This document shows positions 1 through 8,263 of a DNA stretch of 64,000 nt, one piece after another; the stretch's first letter is position 1, and each line of letters begins with the position of its first letter. The translations under genes were made by a program, and so were the position numbers. Below the pieces are notes generated by a model that saw only the letters and a program-made list of their open reading frames with translations, ran no database searches and was not told the origin of the DNA. The stretch is from Phycobacter sedimenti (lineage in GTDB: Bacteria; Pseudomonadota; Alphaproteobacteria; Rhodobacterales; Rhodobacteraceae): contig NZ_JBBVGR010000007.1 of assembly GCF_038148855.1 (NCBI RefSeq), forward strand, positions 124,001-188,000. The letters run 5' to 3'.

Positions 1-929
1 TTCTTGGTGGCGCAGACGCCAGCCGTCGTCTCGGTCATGCCATAGCCGTTCTGCAGCGCCACGCCATAGAAAGCTTCAGCCTTGCGCTTCCACTCGGGAT
101 CCAGCGGCGCCGCGCCAGAGGAAACATATTGCAACACCTCGCTGCCGAGGCGGTCGAGCCCCTGCTCCTTGGCATATTGCATCACCAGCGCGTGCATCTG
201 CGGCACGGCCGACAGGCGCGTCACCCCGGCCCGCAGCGCCTCATAGAGTTTCGCCGCCGAGAACCGCGCCTCAAGGCGCACGGCTGCCCCGGCAAAAAGC
301 GCCGCGGTCATCACCGAGGCCAGACCAAAAACATGGGTCAAGGGCAGAACGCCGTAGATGATATCCCCCGGCCCCATATCGCGCAGCTCTGCCGAAGACT
401 TGCCACCAAACAGCACATTGCCATGGGTCAGCATCACGCCCTTGGGATCGCCGGTTGTGCCGGTGGTATAAAGAAGCACCGCAACCTCTTCCGGTGCATC
501 CGGGTCAGACGGATAGGGCGCTGCGATGTGCATGCGGCCAAAGGCGCCGGTGATCTCTTCCGCCTCCATGCGCGCGGCATGCGCGTCCGCCTCGGGGGAG
601 ATTGCAGAGGTGAACAGCGCCGCCGCCGGGCGGGCGTGGGACAGGATGCGGTCCACCTCGCCCGCGCTCATGCGGGCATTGACGGGCACGGCAATGGCGC
701 CAAGGATCGAGGCCCCAAGCATGGCCGCGACTGCAGCGCAGCAGTTTTCCGAGAGAACCATGACCCGGTCGCGCGACTGCACGCCGGATGCCTTCAGATG
801 CCTGGCCACGTCCTCCACCGCCATGGACAGATCGGCAAAGCTCCAGTCTGCACCGCCGCTATCGGAAAAGGCCGGAGCGCCCGGTCGCAGCCTGACCTGT
901 TCGGCCAGTAAATCGTGCCAGTAGTCCAT
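1..929 (-). CDS. Acyl-CoA synthetase (AMP-forming), 3'-truncated by window edge
   Basis: Activates a carboxylic acid to its acyl-CoA through an acyl-adenylate, in the cytoplasm. I translated the minus strand from the ATG at 929; the frame stays open to base 1, so about 309 residues are visible and the C-terminal domain lies outside the window. The ATP/AMP signature YTTGTTGDPKGV is in the N-terminal half and the A5 motif NGYGMTETT is near the visible end. The start is preceded by GGAGAAGGCG. It is the last visible gene of the minus-strand beta-oxidation operon, 46 bp after the enoyl-CoA hydratase/isomerase gene, so it probably supplies that operon's substrate. The acid activated (fatty, branched or aromatic) cannot be read from sequence. 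Confidence 0.9.
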   Translation of the reverse strand, partial: MDYWHDLLAEQVRLRPGAPAFSDSGGADWSFADLSMAVEDVARHLKASGVQSRDRVMVLSENCCAAVAAMLGASILGAIAVPVNARMSAGEVDRILSHARPAAALFTSAISPEADAHAARMEAEEITGAFGRMHIAAPYPSDPDAPEEVAVLLYTTGTTGDPKGVMLTHGNVLFGGKSSAELRDMGPGDIIYGVLPLTHVFGLASVMTAALFAGAAVRLEARFSAAKLYEALRAGVTRLSAVPQMHALVMQYAKEQGLDRLGSEVLQYVSSGAAPLDPEWKRKAEAFYGVALQNGYGMTETTAGVCATK

Positions 930-975
930 CGCCTTCTCCTCCCAAATCCGGCGCGCCTATGTCATGTGGGCCGCA

Positions 976-1755
976 TCAGTCGCTGAACTGGGGCGCCCGT
1001 TTTTCGAGGAAGGCCGCAATCCCCTCGCCTGCCTCGCGTCCGCCCGCGGCGCGGGCCATGGCGGCGCATTCATCGTCAAGCTGCGCCGCTTCGCTAGCGT
1101 CATAGGCATTGGAGACCAGGTGGCGGATCGTGCCTTGTGCCTCGCGCGGGCCCTGCGCCAGCGCATCTGCCAGAACATGAGCCGTGCTCAGGACCCGCTG
1201 CGGGGCCACCACCTGATTGACCGCGCCCAATGCCGCCAGACGCCCCGCCGTGACCGGACGCCCCAAAAGGCACATTTCCATCGCCAGCGGGCGCGGCAGC
1301 ATCCGCGCGAGCGAGGCGGTCAGCCCGCCATCGGGCACCAGTCCCGCCTTCACATAGGCCGCCGTGAACTTTGCCCCGTAAGAAGCCACGATGAGATCCG
1401 CGGCCAGCGCCAGGGAGACACCCGCCCCCGCCGCGCCGCCCTCGACCGCGGCGATCACTGGCACCGGGCAATCGCGGATGCCACGGATCAGATCATGCAG
1501 GTTGTTGACCTTGGCGCGGCGTTCTTCCTCGCTCAGGGAACGCCGGTCAATGATCACGTTGAGATCCCCGCCCGCGCAGAAAAAACCACCCTCCGAGGTC
1601 AGCAGCACGGCACGAATGCGCGACTGTTTTGCCAGCTCAAGCGCAGCTCCGATGGCGTCATAGAGATCCTGCGACAGGGCGCCCCGGCGCGTCGGGTTCA
1701 TGTTCACGACCACCGCGCGGTCGCCCAGATCGTCCATCCGTGCAAGTTGGCTCAT
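976..1755 (-). CDS. Enoyl-CoA hydratase/isomerase family protein (isomerase-like active site)
   Basis: Crotonase-fold protein of 259 aa, the usual length for a single-domain member. The oxyanion-hole segments are visible: FFCAGGDLNV at about residues 58-67 and EGGAAGAGVSLALAAD at 105-120. By alignment to classical hydratases, the first catalytic Glu position is Ser114 and the second is near Tyr134. Asp142 in the GLVPDGG segment is retained, as in PaaG-type and enoyl-CoA isomerases. It is therefore more likely an isomerase or ring-acting enzyme than a simple hydratase; the resemblance to oxepin-CoA hydrolase (alternative type) is an inference. The start overlaps the thioesterase stop by 4 nt (ATGA), which implies translational coupling. 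Confidence 0.85.
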   Translation of the reverse strand: MSQLARMDDLGDRAVVVNMNPTRRGALSQDLYDAIGAALELAKQSRIRAVLLTSEGGFFCAGGDLNVIIDRRSLSEEERRAKVNNLHDLIRGIRDCPVPVIAAVEGGAAGAGVSLALAADLIVASYGAKFTAAYVKAGLVPDGGLTASLARMLPRPLAMEMCLLGRPVTAGRLAALGAVNQVVAPQRVLSTAHVLADALAQGPREAQGTIRHLVSNAYDASEAAQLDDECAAMARAAGGREAGEGIAAFLEKRAPQFSD

Positions 1756-2207
1756 TTGCGTATCCTCTTGAAAATCCCGTTGGCCGTGGCCAGAAGCCGA
1801 CCTTCGTCATCAAACAATTCGCCCTGGATATAGGCGATGGATTTGCCGCCCCCCGTGGGCCGCGCGCGGGCCGTGATCGTTCCGCCCCCCACTGCTGCCA
1901 CATAGGACAGGTTCAAAGACACGGTCACCAGATCGGCGTGGTTTTCAGGATCAAAGAACTGCGACGCCGTATTGCCGCAAACCACATCCAAAACCGTGGC
2001 CACCATCCCGCCATGAAGAATGCCATGGCGGTTGAGGTGTTTTGGCTCCAGCTCCAGGGTCACGGTGCAGGAGCCATCCGCCCGGTCGATCTCGGTCCGG
2101 TAGCCAACCATCTGCTGGCAACCGGGATCTTCGATCAGGCGGATCTCGCCGGTATCACGCGGCGCTGAGGTCAAGGAAACGCTCCAGCTGGGTGTCCGCA
2201 TCCCCAA
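1752..2207 (-). CDS. PaaI-family hotdog-fold thioesterase
   Basis: Predicted acyl-CoA thioesterase of about 151 aa. The hotdog signature NRHGILHGGMVATVLD (residues 59-74) carries the HGG motif and the catalytic-type Asp of the PaaI/4HBT family, and the C-terminal half has the usual beta strands. It may release stalled or toxic acyl-CoA intermediates from the surrounding beta-oxidation pathway. The start is uncertain: ATG at 2207 (or 2201) overlaps the upstream acyl-CoA dehydrogenase by about 50 nt, and an in-frame TTG near 2174 would shorten the overlap. No strong Shine-Dalgarno settles this. The stop overlaps the next start by ATGA. Confidence 0.85.
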   Translation of the reverse strand: MGMRTPSWSVSLTSAPRDTGEIRLIEDPGCQQMVGYRTEIDRADGSCTVTLELEPKHLNRHGILHGGMVATVLDVVCGNTASQFFDPENHADLVTVSLNLSYVAAVGGGTITARARPTGGGKSIAYIQGELFDDEGRLLATANGIFKRIRK

Positions 2208-3288
2208 AGCGGTGCTCGGCCATGACGATCCGCTTGGCGATATGGGCCAGTTCGTATTCCTGCGTCATGGCAATGCCGCCATGCATCTGGATCGAATCCT
2301 CGGCCACAAGACGCCCTGCCCGGCCAATGAGGTTGCGCGCCGCCGCGATGTTGAGATCGCGCAGGCGGGCGTCGCCCTCAAGATGGCCCGCCGCGTTGAT
2401 CACAGCAGAGCGCGCCTGCTCAATCTCGATCAGCAGATCCGCCATCCGGTGCTGAAGCGCCTGGAAAGTCCCGATCGGGCGGCCGAACTGGCTGCGGGTC
2501 AGCAGGTACTGGCGAGTGAGTTCGGTCGCGGTTTCCATCGCGCCCAGGGTTTCGGCGGCCAAAGCCACTTCGGAGCGGGCGATGACACCGGCGATCGCAT
2601 CCCAGGCGGTTCCGGCGGCGCCCAGCCGCGCAGCGGCAGGCAGGCGTACCCCGTCCAGATCCACCTCGGCAGCGCGACCACCCGCCAAGAGCGCATAGCC
2701 GCGCAGCGACAGCCCCGCCGCATCGCGCGGCACCAGGAAGAGCGAGATGCCATCGGTGGCGTCCACAGCGCCGCTTTCGCGGGCCGACACGAGCAGATGA
2801 TCTGCCGCTTCGGCATTGACCACGACCGCCTTGCGGCCTCTCAGCACGATGTCCCCGCCGTCCACGCTCGCGGTGGTTTCGACGCGGGTGAGATCATAAC
2901 GGCTGGCCGGCTCGCCATGGGCGAAGGCCAGTTGCACGCCGCCGCCGATCACCTCTTCCACCAGGGCCTTTTGGTCGCCATTTCCAAGGGCCGCGATCAG
3001 ACCGCCACCCAGCAGCGCCGTGTCCAGAAGCGGCTCGACCACGCCCGCGCGGCCCAGTTCCTCGAAGACGGTGGAGATATCGAACCCCGCGCCGCCAAAT
3101 CCGCCGTCCTCTTCGGAGAACAGCGCGCCCACGACGCCCAGTTCGGCCAGCTGGCCCCAGATGTCAGCGGAAAAGCCGGTGTCGCTTTCCAGAATGTCGT
3201 TGCGCACGGATGTCGTGTAGCGGTCAGACAGGAAGCGGCGCAGGCTGTCCTGCAGCATCTGCCGCTCTTCGGTCAGGTCGAAATTCAT
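2155..3288 (-). CDS. Acyl-CoA dehydrogenase (second subunit-like paralogue)
   Basis: FAD-dependent acyl-CoA dehydrogenase of 377 aa that would oxidise an acyl-CoA to the 2-enoyl-CoA. The N-terminal helical domain begins MNFDLTEERQML, the middle beta domain is divergent, and the C-terminal helical domain ends with MHGGIAMTQEYE, a typical family ending. The middle domain is poorly conserved compared with the neighbouring dehydrogenase. Paired dehydrogenase genes of this kind often encode alpha2beta2 heterotetramers, as in steroid side-chain degradation. The start overlaps the upstream dehydrogenase stop by ATGA, which supports co-translation and a heteromeric complex (inference). Confidence 0.9.
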   Translation of the reverse strand: MNFDLTEERQMLQDSLRRFLSDRYTTSVRNDILESDTGFSADIWGQLAELGVVGALFSEEDGGFGGAGFDISTVFEELGRAGVVEPLLDTALLGGGLIAALGNGDQKALVEEVIGGGVQLAFAHGEPASRYDLTRVETTASVDGGDIVLRGRKAVVVNAEAADHLLVSARESGAVDATDGISLFLVPRDAAGLSLRGYALLAGGRAAEVDLDGVRLPAAARLGAAGTAWDAIAGVIARSEVALAAETLGAMETATELTRQYLLTRSQFGRPIGTFQALQHRMADLLIEIEQARSAVINAAGHLEGDARLRDLNIAAARNLIGRAGRLVAEDSIQMHGGIAMTQEYELAHIAKRIVMAEHRFGDADTQLERFLDLSAA

Positions 3289-4484
3289 GCCCGGCCTCCC
3301 ATTTTCACTTTTGCGATGATGTTCTTCTGGATCTCATTCGAGCCGCCAAAGATCGACAGCTTGCGATTGTTGAAATACTGCGCGGCAACCGGCCCGGTGC
3401 CTTCTGGGCCGACGGGCGGCTCGTTGCCACCCTCGACCGCTTCGGAGGCAAAGGGCATCGCGTAAACGCCAGCCGCACGGCGGGCCAGATCGTTGATCTC
3501 CTGACGGATCTCGGTGCCTTTCACCTTCAGCATCGAGCTTTCGACACCCGGCGCCTGCCCCGAGGCCGCGGCCGAGATGATGCGCAGGTTGGTGGTGGAC
3601 ATGGCCATCAGATCGATTTCCGCCTGCGCCACGCGGGCGGCGAAATGGGGGTTTTCGATCAGCGGGCGCCCCTTGTGCATCTGGCTGCGCGCAAGGCGTT
3701 TCACGGTCTCAAGCCCCGCCTGGCTGAAGCCGACACCAGCGATGTTGGTGCGCTCATGGGTCAAGAGGTACTTGGCGTAGGTCCAGCCCTTGTTTTCCTC
3801 ACCCACCAGGTTTTCGACCGGTACCTTGACGTCGGTGAACCAGACCTCGTTCACCTCGTGGGTGCCGTCCAGCAGGATGATCGGGCGCACTTCGATACCC
3901 GGCGTGTCCATGTCGATCAGAAGGAAAGAGATGCCCTCCTGCTGCTTGGCCTCCGGGTCGGTGCGCACCAGGCAGAAGATCCAGTTGGCGTATTGGCCAA
4001 GGGTGGTCCAGGTCTTCTGACCGTTGACGATATAGTGATCGCCGTCGCGCACGGCCTTGGTCTTGAGGCTGGCCAGGTCAGAGCCCGCGCCCGGCTCGGA
4101 ATAGCCCTGGCACCACCAGTGCTCGCCGTTCAGGATCTTCGGCAGATAATAGTCCTGCTGCTCTTTGGAGCCGAACTTCTGCAGAACCGGGGCCAGCATC
4201 GAGAGGCCAAAGGGAACGATGCGCGGCGCGTGGGCGCGGCAACATTCTTCCTCAAAGATGTGGCGCTGGACGGCATTCCAGCCGCAGCCGCCAAATTCCT
4301 GCGGCCAGTTCGGGGCCAGCCAGCCCTGGTCGTTCAGGATGGCATGCCAGCGGTCATGCCCTTCCTTACCAAGGCCACGCCCCTCGCGCACGGCATCGGA
4401 CATTTCTTTTGGCAGTTTTTCATCCAGAAAGCTGCGGACCTCCTGGCGAAAGGCCTGCTCTTCTGCGGTGTAGCTCAGATCCAT
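3285..4484 (-). CDS. Acyl-CoA dehydrogenase
   Basis: FAD-dependent acyl-CoA dehydrogenase of 399 aa. The start chosen is ATG 4484 (MDLSYTAEEQAF), preceded by GAGGAGAGAGAA; the frame is open further upstream but has no ribosome site there. Visible family segments are WCQGYSEPGAGSDLAS in the flavin-binding region and IFGGSNEIQKNIIAK near the C-terminus, which contains the Glu position of the acyl-CoA dehydrogenase active-site loop. It is the more canonical of the two dehydrogenases here and is coupled to the second by a 4-nt overlap. A 119-bp gap with two tandem hairpins separates it from the upstream thiolase gene. Confidence 0.93.
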   Translation of the reverse strand: MDLSYTAEEQAFRQEVRSFLDEKLPKEMSDAVREGRGLGKEGHDRWHAILNDQGWLAPNWPQEFGGCGWNAVQRHIFEEECCRAHAPRIVPFGLSMLAPVLQKFGSKEQQDYYLPKILNGEHWWCQGYSEPGAGSDLASLKTKAVRDGDHYIVNGQKTWTTLGQYANWIFCLVRTDPEAKQQEGISFLLIDMDTPGIEVRPIILLDGTHEVNEVWFTDVKVPVENLVGEENKGWTYAKYLLTHERTNIAGVGFSQAGLETVKRLARSQMHKGRPLIENPHFAARVAQAEIDLMAMSTTNLRIISAAASGQAPGVESSMLKVKGTEIRQEINDLARRAAGVYAMPFASEAVEGGNEPPVGPEGTGPVAAQYFNNRKLSIFGGSNEIQKNIIAKVKMGGRA

Positions 4485-4510
4485 TTCTCTCTCCTCGCGG
4501 CCCATCTGCA

Positions 4511-4555
4511 GGGGGCCCTTGTGTACGGCCCCCCTTGGGGCCGGACAGCGTCCGG
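4511..4555. repeat. Two tandem GC-rich hairpins inside the beta-oxidation operon
   Basis: Between the thiolase stop and the dehydrogenase start are two perfect inverted repeats. GGGGGCC (4511-4517) pairs with GGCCCCC (4527-4533), and CCGGAC (4541-4546) pairs with GTCCGG (4550-4555). Neither is followed by a T-run on the minus strand, so they look like RNA-stability or processing elements rather than terminators. The element GGCCGGACAGCG recurs at 26581-26592 and a shorter GGACAGCG at 18064. Confidence 0.6.
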
Positions 4556-4603
4556 TGGTCCCTCGATGGGGCCGCCGGGCGCCGCCTGTTTTCAGGTTGC
4601 GGT

Positions 4604-5779
4604 TCAGTAGATCTCGAAGAGACCCGCCGCGCCCATGCCGCCACCGACGCACATGGTCACAACGCCCAGCTTGGCGCCGCGGCGCTTGCCTTCGCGCAGG
4701 ATGTGGCCGGTCATGCGGGCGCCGGTCATGCCAAAGGGATGACCGATGGCGATCGAGCCACCGTTGACGTTGCATTTCTCGTCATCGATGCCGAGGCGAT
4801 CGCGACAATAGAGAGCCTGGCTGGCAAAAGCCTCGTTCAGCTCCCACAGGTCGATGTCATCAACCGTCAACCCGTGACGCTCCAGAAGACGCGGCACCGC
4901 AAAGACCGGGCCGATGCCCATCTCGTCGGGCTCGCAGCCGGCAACGCAGAAGCCCTTGAAGGCGCCCATGGCCTCAAGACCGCGCTTTTCGGCCTCCTTG
5001 GCCTCCATCAGCACCACGGCGGCAGCGCCATCGGACAGCTGGCTGGCGTTGCCTGCGGTGATGTAGTTGCCATCGCCGCGCACCGGTGCAAGGCTCGCCA
5101 GACCATCCAGCGTGGTGGAGGGGCGGTTGCATTCGTCCCGGTCGACGACGACCTCTTTCATCGAAATCTCGCCGCTCTCCTTGTCCTTCACCGCCATGGT
5201 GGTGGTGACGGGGATGATCTCATCCGCGAACAGACCGGCTTCCTGCGCGGCGGCGATACGCTGCTGGCTGCGCAGACCGTAGGCGTCCTGATCCTCGCGG
5301 CTGATGCCATAGCGTTCGGCCACGATATCGGCGGTTTCGATCATGGTCATGTAGACGGCAGGCTTGTGCTCTTTCAGCCAGGCCTCATGCGCGGGGCGCA
5401 CCTTGGGCTGCACCATCGAGATGCTTTCGACACCGCCCGCGACCATCGGACCGGCCCCTTCGCAGATGATCTGCTGCGCGGCCAGCGCGATGGTCTGCAA
5501 ACCGGACGAGCAGAACCGGTTCACGGTCATGCCCGAGGCGGTCACCGGCAGGCCCGCGCGCAGGGCGATCTGTCGCGCGATATTGGCGCCGGTTTCCCCT
5601 TCGGGGGCGCCGCAGCCCATGATGCAGTCTTCCACTTCCGCGCCTTCGATCCCGGCGCGGGCCATGGCGGCCTCGACGGCCGCGCCGCCCATGGTCGCGC
5701 CATGGGTCATGTTAAAGGATCCCCTGAAGGATTTGGCCAGCCCGGTGCGGGCGGCGGAGACGATAACGACTTCTTTCAT
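4604..5779 (-). CDS. Acetyl-CoA C-acyltransferase (thiolase)
   Basis: Degradative thiolase of 391 aa that cleaves 3-ketoacyl-CoA with CoA to give acetyl-CoA and a shortened acyl-CoA. All catalytic residues are present: the nucleophile Cys90 in NRFCSSGLQ, His347 in IAIGHPFGMTGAR and Cys377 in TMCVGGGMGAAG. Length and motifs fit the FadA class. The start lies 1 bp after the stop of the upstream bifunctional enzyme, so the two form the usual thiolase/FadJ pair, probably expressed together. It could also serve an aromatic or branched-chain side-chain pathway; the sequence does not decide substrate length. Confidence 0.93.
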   Translation of the reverse strand: MKEVVIVSAARTGLAKSFRGSFNMTHGATMGGAAVEAAMARAGIEGAEVEDCIMGCGAPEGETGANIARQIALRAGLPVTASGMTVNRFCSSGLQTIALAAQQIICEGAGPMVAGGVESISMVQPKVRPAHEAWLKEHKPAVYMTMIETADIVAERYGISREDQDAYGLRSQQRIAAAQEAGLFADEIIPVTTTMAVKDKESGEISMKEVVVDRDECNRPSTTLDGLASLAPVRGDGNYITAGNASQLSDGAAAVVLMEAKEAEKRGLEAMGAFKGFCVAGCEPDEMGIGPVFAVPRLLERHGLTVDDIDLWELNEAFASQALYCRDRLGIDDEKCNVNGGSIAIGHPFGMTGARMTGHILREGKRRGAKLGVVTMCVGGGMGAAGLFEIY

Positions 5780-5780
5780 A

Positions 5781-7874
5781 TCAGCTGTTTTCCTTGTTCA
5801 GATCGTCGAATGTGCGCCCTTCGGCAACCAGCTGCTCCAGCAGAGGCGCGGGCTGCCAGAAGAAGTCGTCTTCCTCGGCGTAGGATTTGATGTTGGCCAG
5901 AAGCGTGTCCAGCCCCTGCATGTCGGCCCATTTCAGCGGTCCGCCGCGATAGCGCGGGAAGCCGTAACCAAAGAGCAGCGTCATATCGACGTCCAGCGGT
6001 CGGCGCGCGATGCCTTCGCCCACCACCTTGGCGGCCTCGTTGACCATGGCCGCCATATAGCGGGTCACGATTTCCTCGTCGGTGAACTCTTTCGGGGTGA
6101 TGCCCTTCTCGGCGCGCTCGGCCTCGATCAGCGCAGTCACCTCGGGGTTCGGGGTGCCGCCGCGCTTGCCTGCCTCGTAGACGTAGTAGCCCTTGCCGGT
6201 CTTCTGGCCAAAGTTGCCCGCCTCGCAGATCTTGTCCATGTAGCTGCTGTCGCGCTCCCGCGGGTCCATGCCTTCGGCGCGCTTGCGCTTGCGCACCGCC
6301 CAGCCGATGTCGAGCCCTGCAAGGTCGGCCACCGCAAAGGGGCCCATGGCAAAACCGAAATCCGTGAGCGCCTTGTCGATCTGATAGGGCGATGCCCCGT
6401 CCAGCACCATATGATCGGCCGCCTTGCGATAGGTCGCAAGGATCCGGTTGCCGATGAACCCGTCACAGACACCAGCCCGGACCGAGATCTTCTTCAGCCG
6501 CTGACCCAGCGCAAAGCCGGTGGCAACCACGTCCAGCGCGGTCTTGTCGGCCACGACGACCTCCAGCAGCTTCATCACATGCGCCGGAGAGAAGAAGTGC
6601 AGCCCGATCACATCCTCGGGGCGCGAAGTGCAGGCGGCGATTTCGTTCACATCCAGGTACGAGGTGTTGGAAGCCAGGATCGCGCCCTTCTTGCAGACTG
6701 CATCCAGTTTGCCGAACACCACCTTCTTGACGCTCATGTCCTCGAACACGGCCTCGATCACCAGATCCACATCGCTGAGCGCATCGTAATCGGTGGCCAG
6801 CGTCAGCGCCTCACCGGTCAGGTGGTCGAACTTCTCCTGGCTGATCTTGCCGCGCTTCAGCGCGCCTTGCAGGTTTCCCGAAATACGGCCCTTGGCGGCT
6901 TCGGCGGCCTCGGGGGTCATCTCCAGCATCACAACCGGCAGGCCCGACAACAGAGCGGCGGTGGCGATCCCCGCCCCCATGGTGCCGCCGCCGATAACGC
7001 CAAGGCTGTTCACCGCGCGCGGTTCGACGCCTTTCAGTTCCGGCAGTTTGCTGACCGCCCGCTCCGAGAAGAAGGCATGGATCATGCCCTGACGCTGATC
7101 GGTGCCCATCAGTTCCATGAAGAGTTCGCGCTCGCGCTTCATGCCCTCGTCAAAGGGCAGCTCGCAGCAGGCCTGGATGCCGCGCACCGCGACCGCAGGC
7201 GCCAGCAGGCCGCGGCCCTTCTTCAGAACTGTCTCGTAAAGCGCATCGAAATCAACCGCTTCCGGGGCAGGCATTTCGCTGATGGCGCGGCGGGTCGCGC
7301 CACTGTCCAAAAGCTCTTGCGTGTAGGCCAGTCCGATCTCGCGCGGCTCGCCCTCTTCGATACGATCCAGAATGCCAAGGCTCAGCGCTTCCTTGGCGCC
7401 GACCTGACGGCCCGAGGTGATGACGTCCACCGAGGCGTCAATCCCAATCAGGCGCGGCAGACGCTGGGTGCCACCGGCGCCCGGCATCACGCCGATCAGA
7501 ACTTCGGGCAGGCCCACACGGGCCGAGGGCACCGCGATGCGGTAATGCGATCCCAGCGCGATCTCCAGACCGCCGCCCAGCGCGGTGCCATGCAGGGCAG
7601 AGACAACCAGAAGCGGCGAGGCTTCGATTCGGGTGCAGACATCGGGCAGGAACGGACCCTGCGGCGGCCTGCCGAATTCGCGGATATCAGCGCCTGCAAA
7701 ATAGGTGCGGCCCTCTCCGTAAATCAGCACCGCCTTGGCGCCTTCCGACTCGGCGCGCTTGATGCCGTCCACCAGCCCCTGGCGCACATCCAGGCCCAGC
7801 GCGTTCACCGGCGGATTCTGCGCCTTGAGGATCGCAATATCCCCGACGCGTTCATATCCAATGGCTTGTGTCAT
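5781..7874 (-). CDS. Bifunctional enoyl-CoA hydratase / 3-hydroxyacyl-CoA dehydrogenase (FadJ/FadB-like)
   Basis: 697-aa fusion catalysing hydration of 2-enoyl-CoA and NAD-dependent oxidation of the 3-hydroxyacyl-CoA. The N-terminal crotonase domain (about 1-200) keeps both hydratase glutamates, Glu104 in GGGLEIALG and Glu124 in LPEVLIGVMPGAGG. The Rossmann domain starts at about 290 with LGVIGGGTMGAGIA, and the dehydrogenase catalytic His is at about 426 in HFFSPAH. GFIGNR and two C-terminal helical domains follow. It is the first gene of the minus-strand operon; the ribosome site AAGGAGAGGAAAA precedes the ATG. It lacks the extra residues of E. coli FadB and is nearer FadJ in length. Confidence 0.93.
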   Translation of the reverse strand: MTQAIGYERVGDIAILKAQNPPVNALGLDVRQGLVDGIKRAESEGAKAVLIYGEGRTYFAGADIREFGRPPQGPFLPDVCTRIEASPLLVVSALHGTALGGGLEIALGSHYRIAVPSARVGLPEVLIGVMPGAGGTQRLPRLIGIDASVDVITSGRQVGAKEALSLGILDRIEEGEPREIGLAYTQELLDSGATRRAISEMPAPEAVDFDALYETVLKKGRGLLAPAVAVRGIQACCELPFDEGMKRERELFMELMGTDQRQGMIHAFFSERAVSKLPELKGVEPRAVNSLGVIGGGTMGAGIATAALLSGLPVVMLEMTPEAAEAAKGRISGNLQGALKRGKISQEKFDHLTGEALTLATDYDALSDVDLVIEAVFEDMSVKKVVFGKLDAVCKKGAILASNTSYLDVNEIAACTSRPEDVIGLHFFSPAHVMKLLEVVVADKTALDVVATGFALGQRLKKISVRAGVCDGFIGNRILATYRKAADHMVLDGASPYQIDKALTDFGFAMGPFAVADLAGLDIGWAVRKRKRAEGMDPRERDSSYMDKICEAGNFGQKTGKGYYVYEAGKRGGTPNPEVTALIEAERAEKGITPKEFTDEEIVTRYMAAMVNEAAKVVGEGIARRPLDVDMTLLFGYGFPRYRGGPLKWADMQGLDTLLANIKSYAEEDDFFWQPAPLLEQLVAEGRTFDDLNKENS

Positions 7875-8009
7875 TCGTTTTTCCTCTCCTTGGCGGGGCT
7901 TTGGGACGCGGCCCGCAAAGCTCCCTTTTCCCGTGGGGATCTAGCCATGCTCCCCCCACCTGCGCCAAGACCTCCCTTCACAACTCATGCGAAAACCCGG
8001 CGTCATTTT

Positions 8010-8032
8010 CGGAGCCAAGATGTTCGGCTCCG
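8010..8032 (-). promoter_or_regulatory. Hairpin in the 5' leader of the beta-oxidation operon
   Basis: CGGAGCC (8010-8016) and GGCTCCG (8026-8032) form a perfect 7-bp stem with a 9-nt loop, about 140 nt upstream of the first start codon and downstream of the proposed promoter. The rest of 7875-8263 (about 390 bp) holds no convincing gene. I see only this hairpin, the palindrome at 8064 and the 3' flank of the Tm-1-like gene. Confidence 0.4.
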
Positions 8033-8054
8033 GGGGTGGGAGTCAATCCCTGTT

Positions 8055-8082
8055 TTACTATGCGGAACTAAGTTCCACTAAA
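8055..8082 (-). promoter_or_regulatory. Candidate promoter with palindromic operator for the beta-oxidation operon
   Basis: On the minus strand TTTAGT (8082-8077) and TAGTAA (8060-8055) are separated by 16 nt. The spacer holds the perfect palindrome GGAACTAAGTTCC (plus strand 8064-8076). An operator between -35 and -10 is the usual position for a TetR-type repressor of fatty-acid genes, and the GGAAC/GTTCC half-sites resemble such operators. The promoter boxes themselves are weak, and no regulator gene lies adjacent. Confidence 0.4.
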
Positions 8083-8263
8083 TTTGACAGCACCCTAGGC
8101 CCGCACCTCCGCCTTGGCAAGCAATATCATTGCGCATGGCAGGGGCGGAGGGCATGAAAATACCGCCACGACCAGAATGGTCGCCCCATATGTAACAAGG
8201 GCGCCCGCAACAGCAAGCACCCCGTAACACATCAAGCAGTATCTTGCGGCAGCAGCCGTTCCG

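Noticed and set aside
5364..8081. 905-codon plus-strand frame opposite the FadJ-like and thiolase genes
   Set aside because: High-GC antisense shadow: His/Arg/Gln-rich, no domain, and the other strand encodes complete catalytic enzymes.
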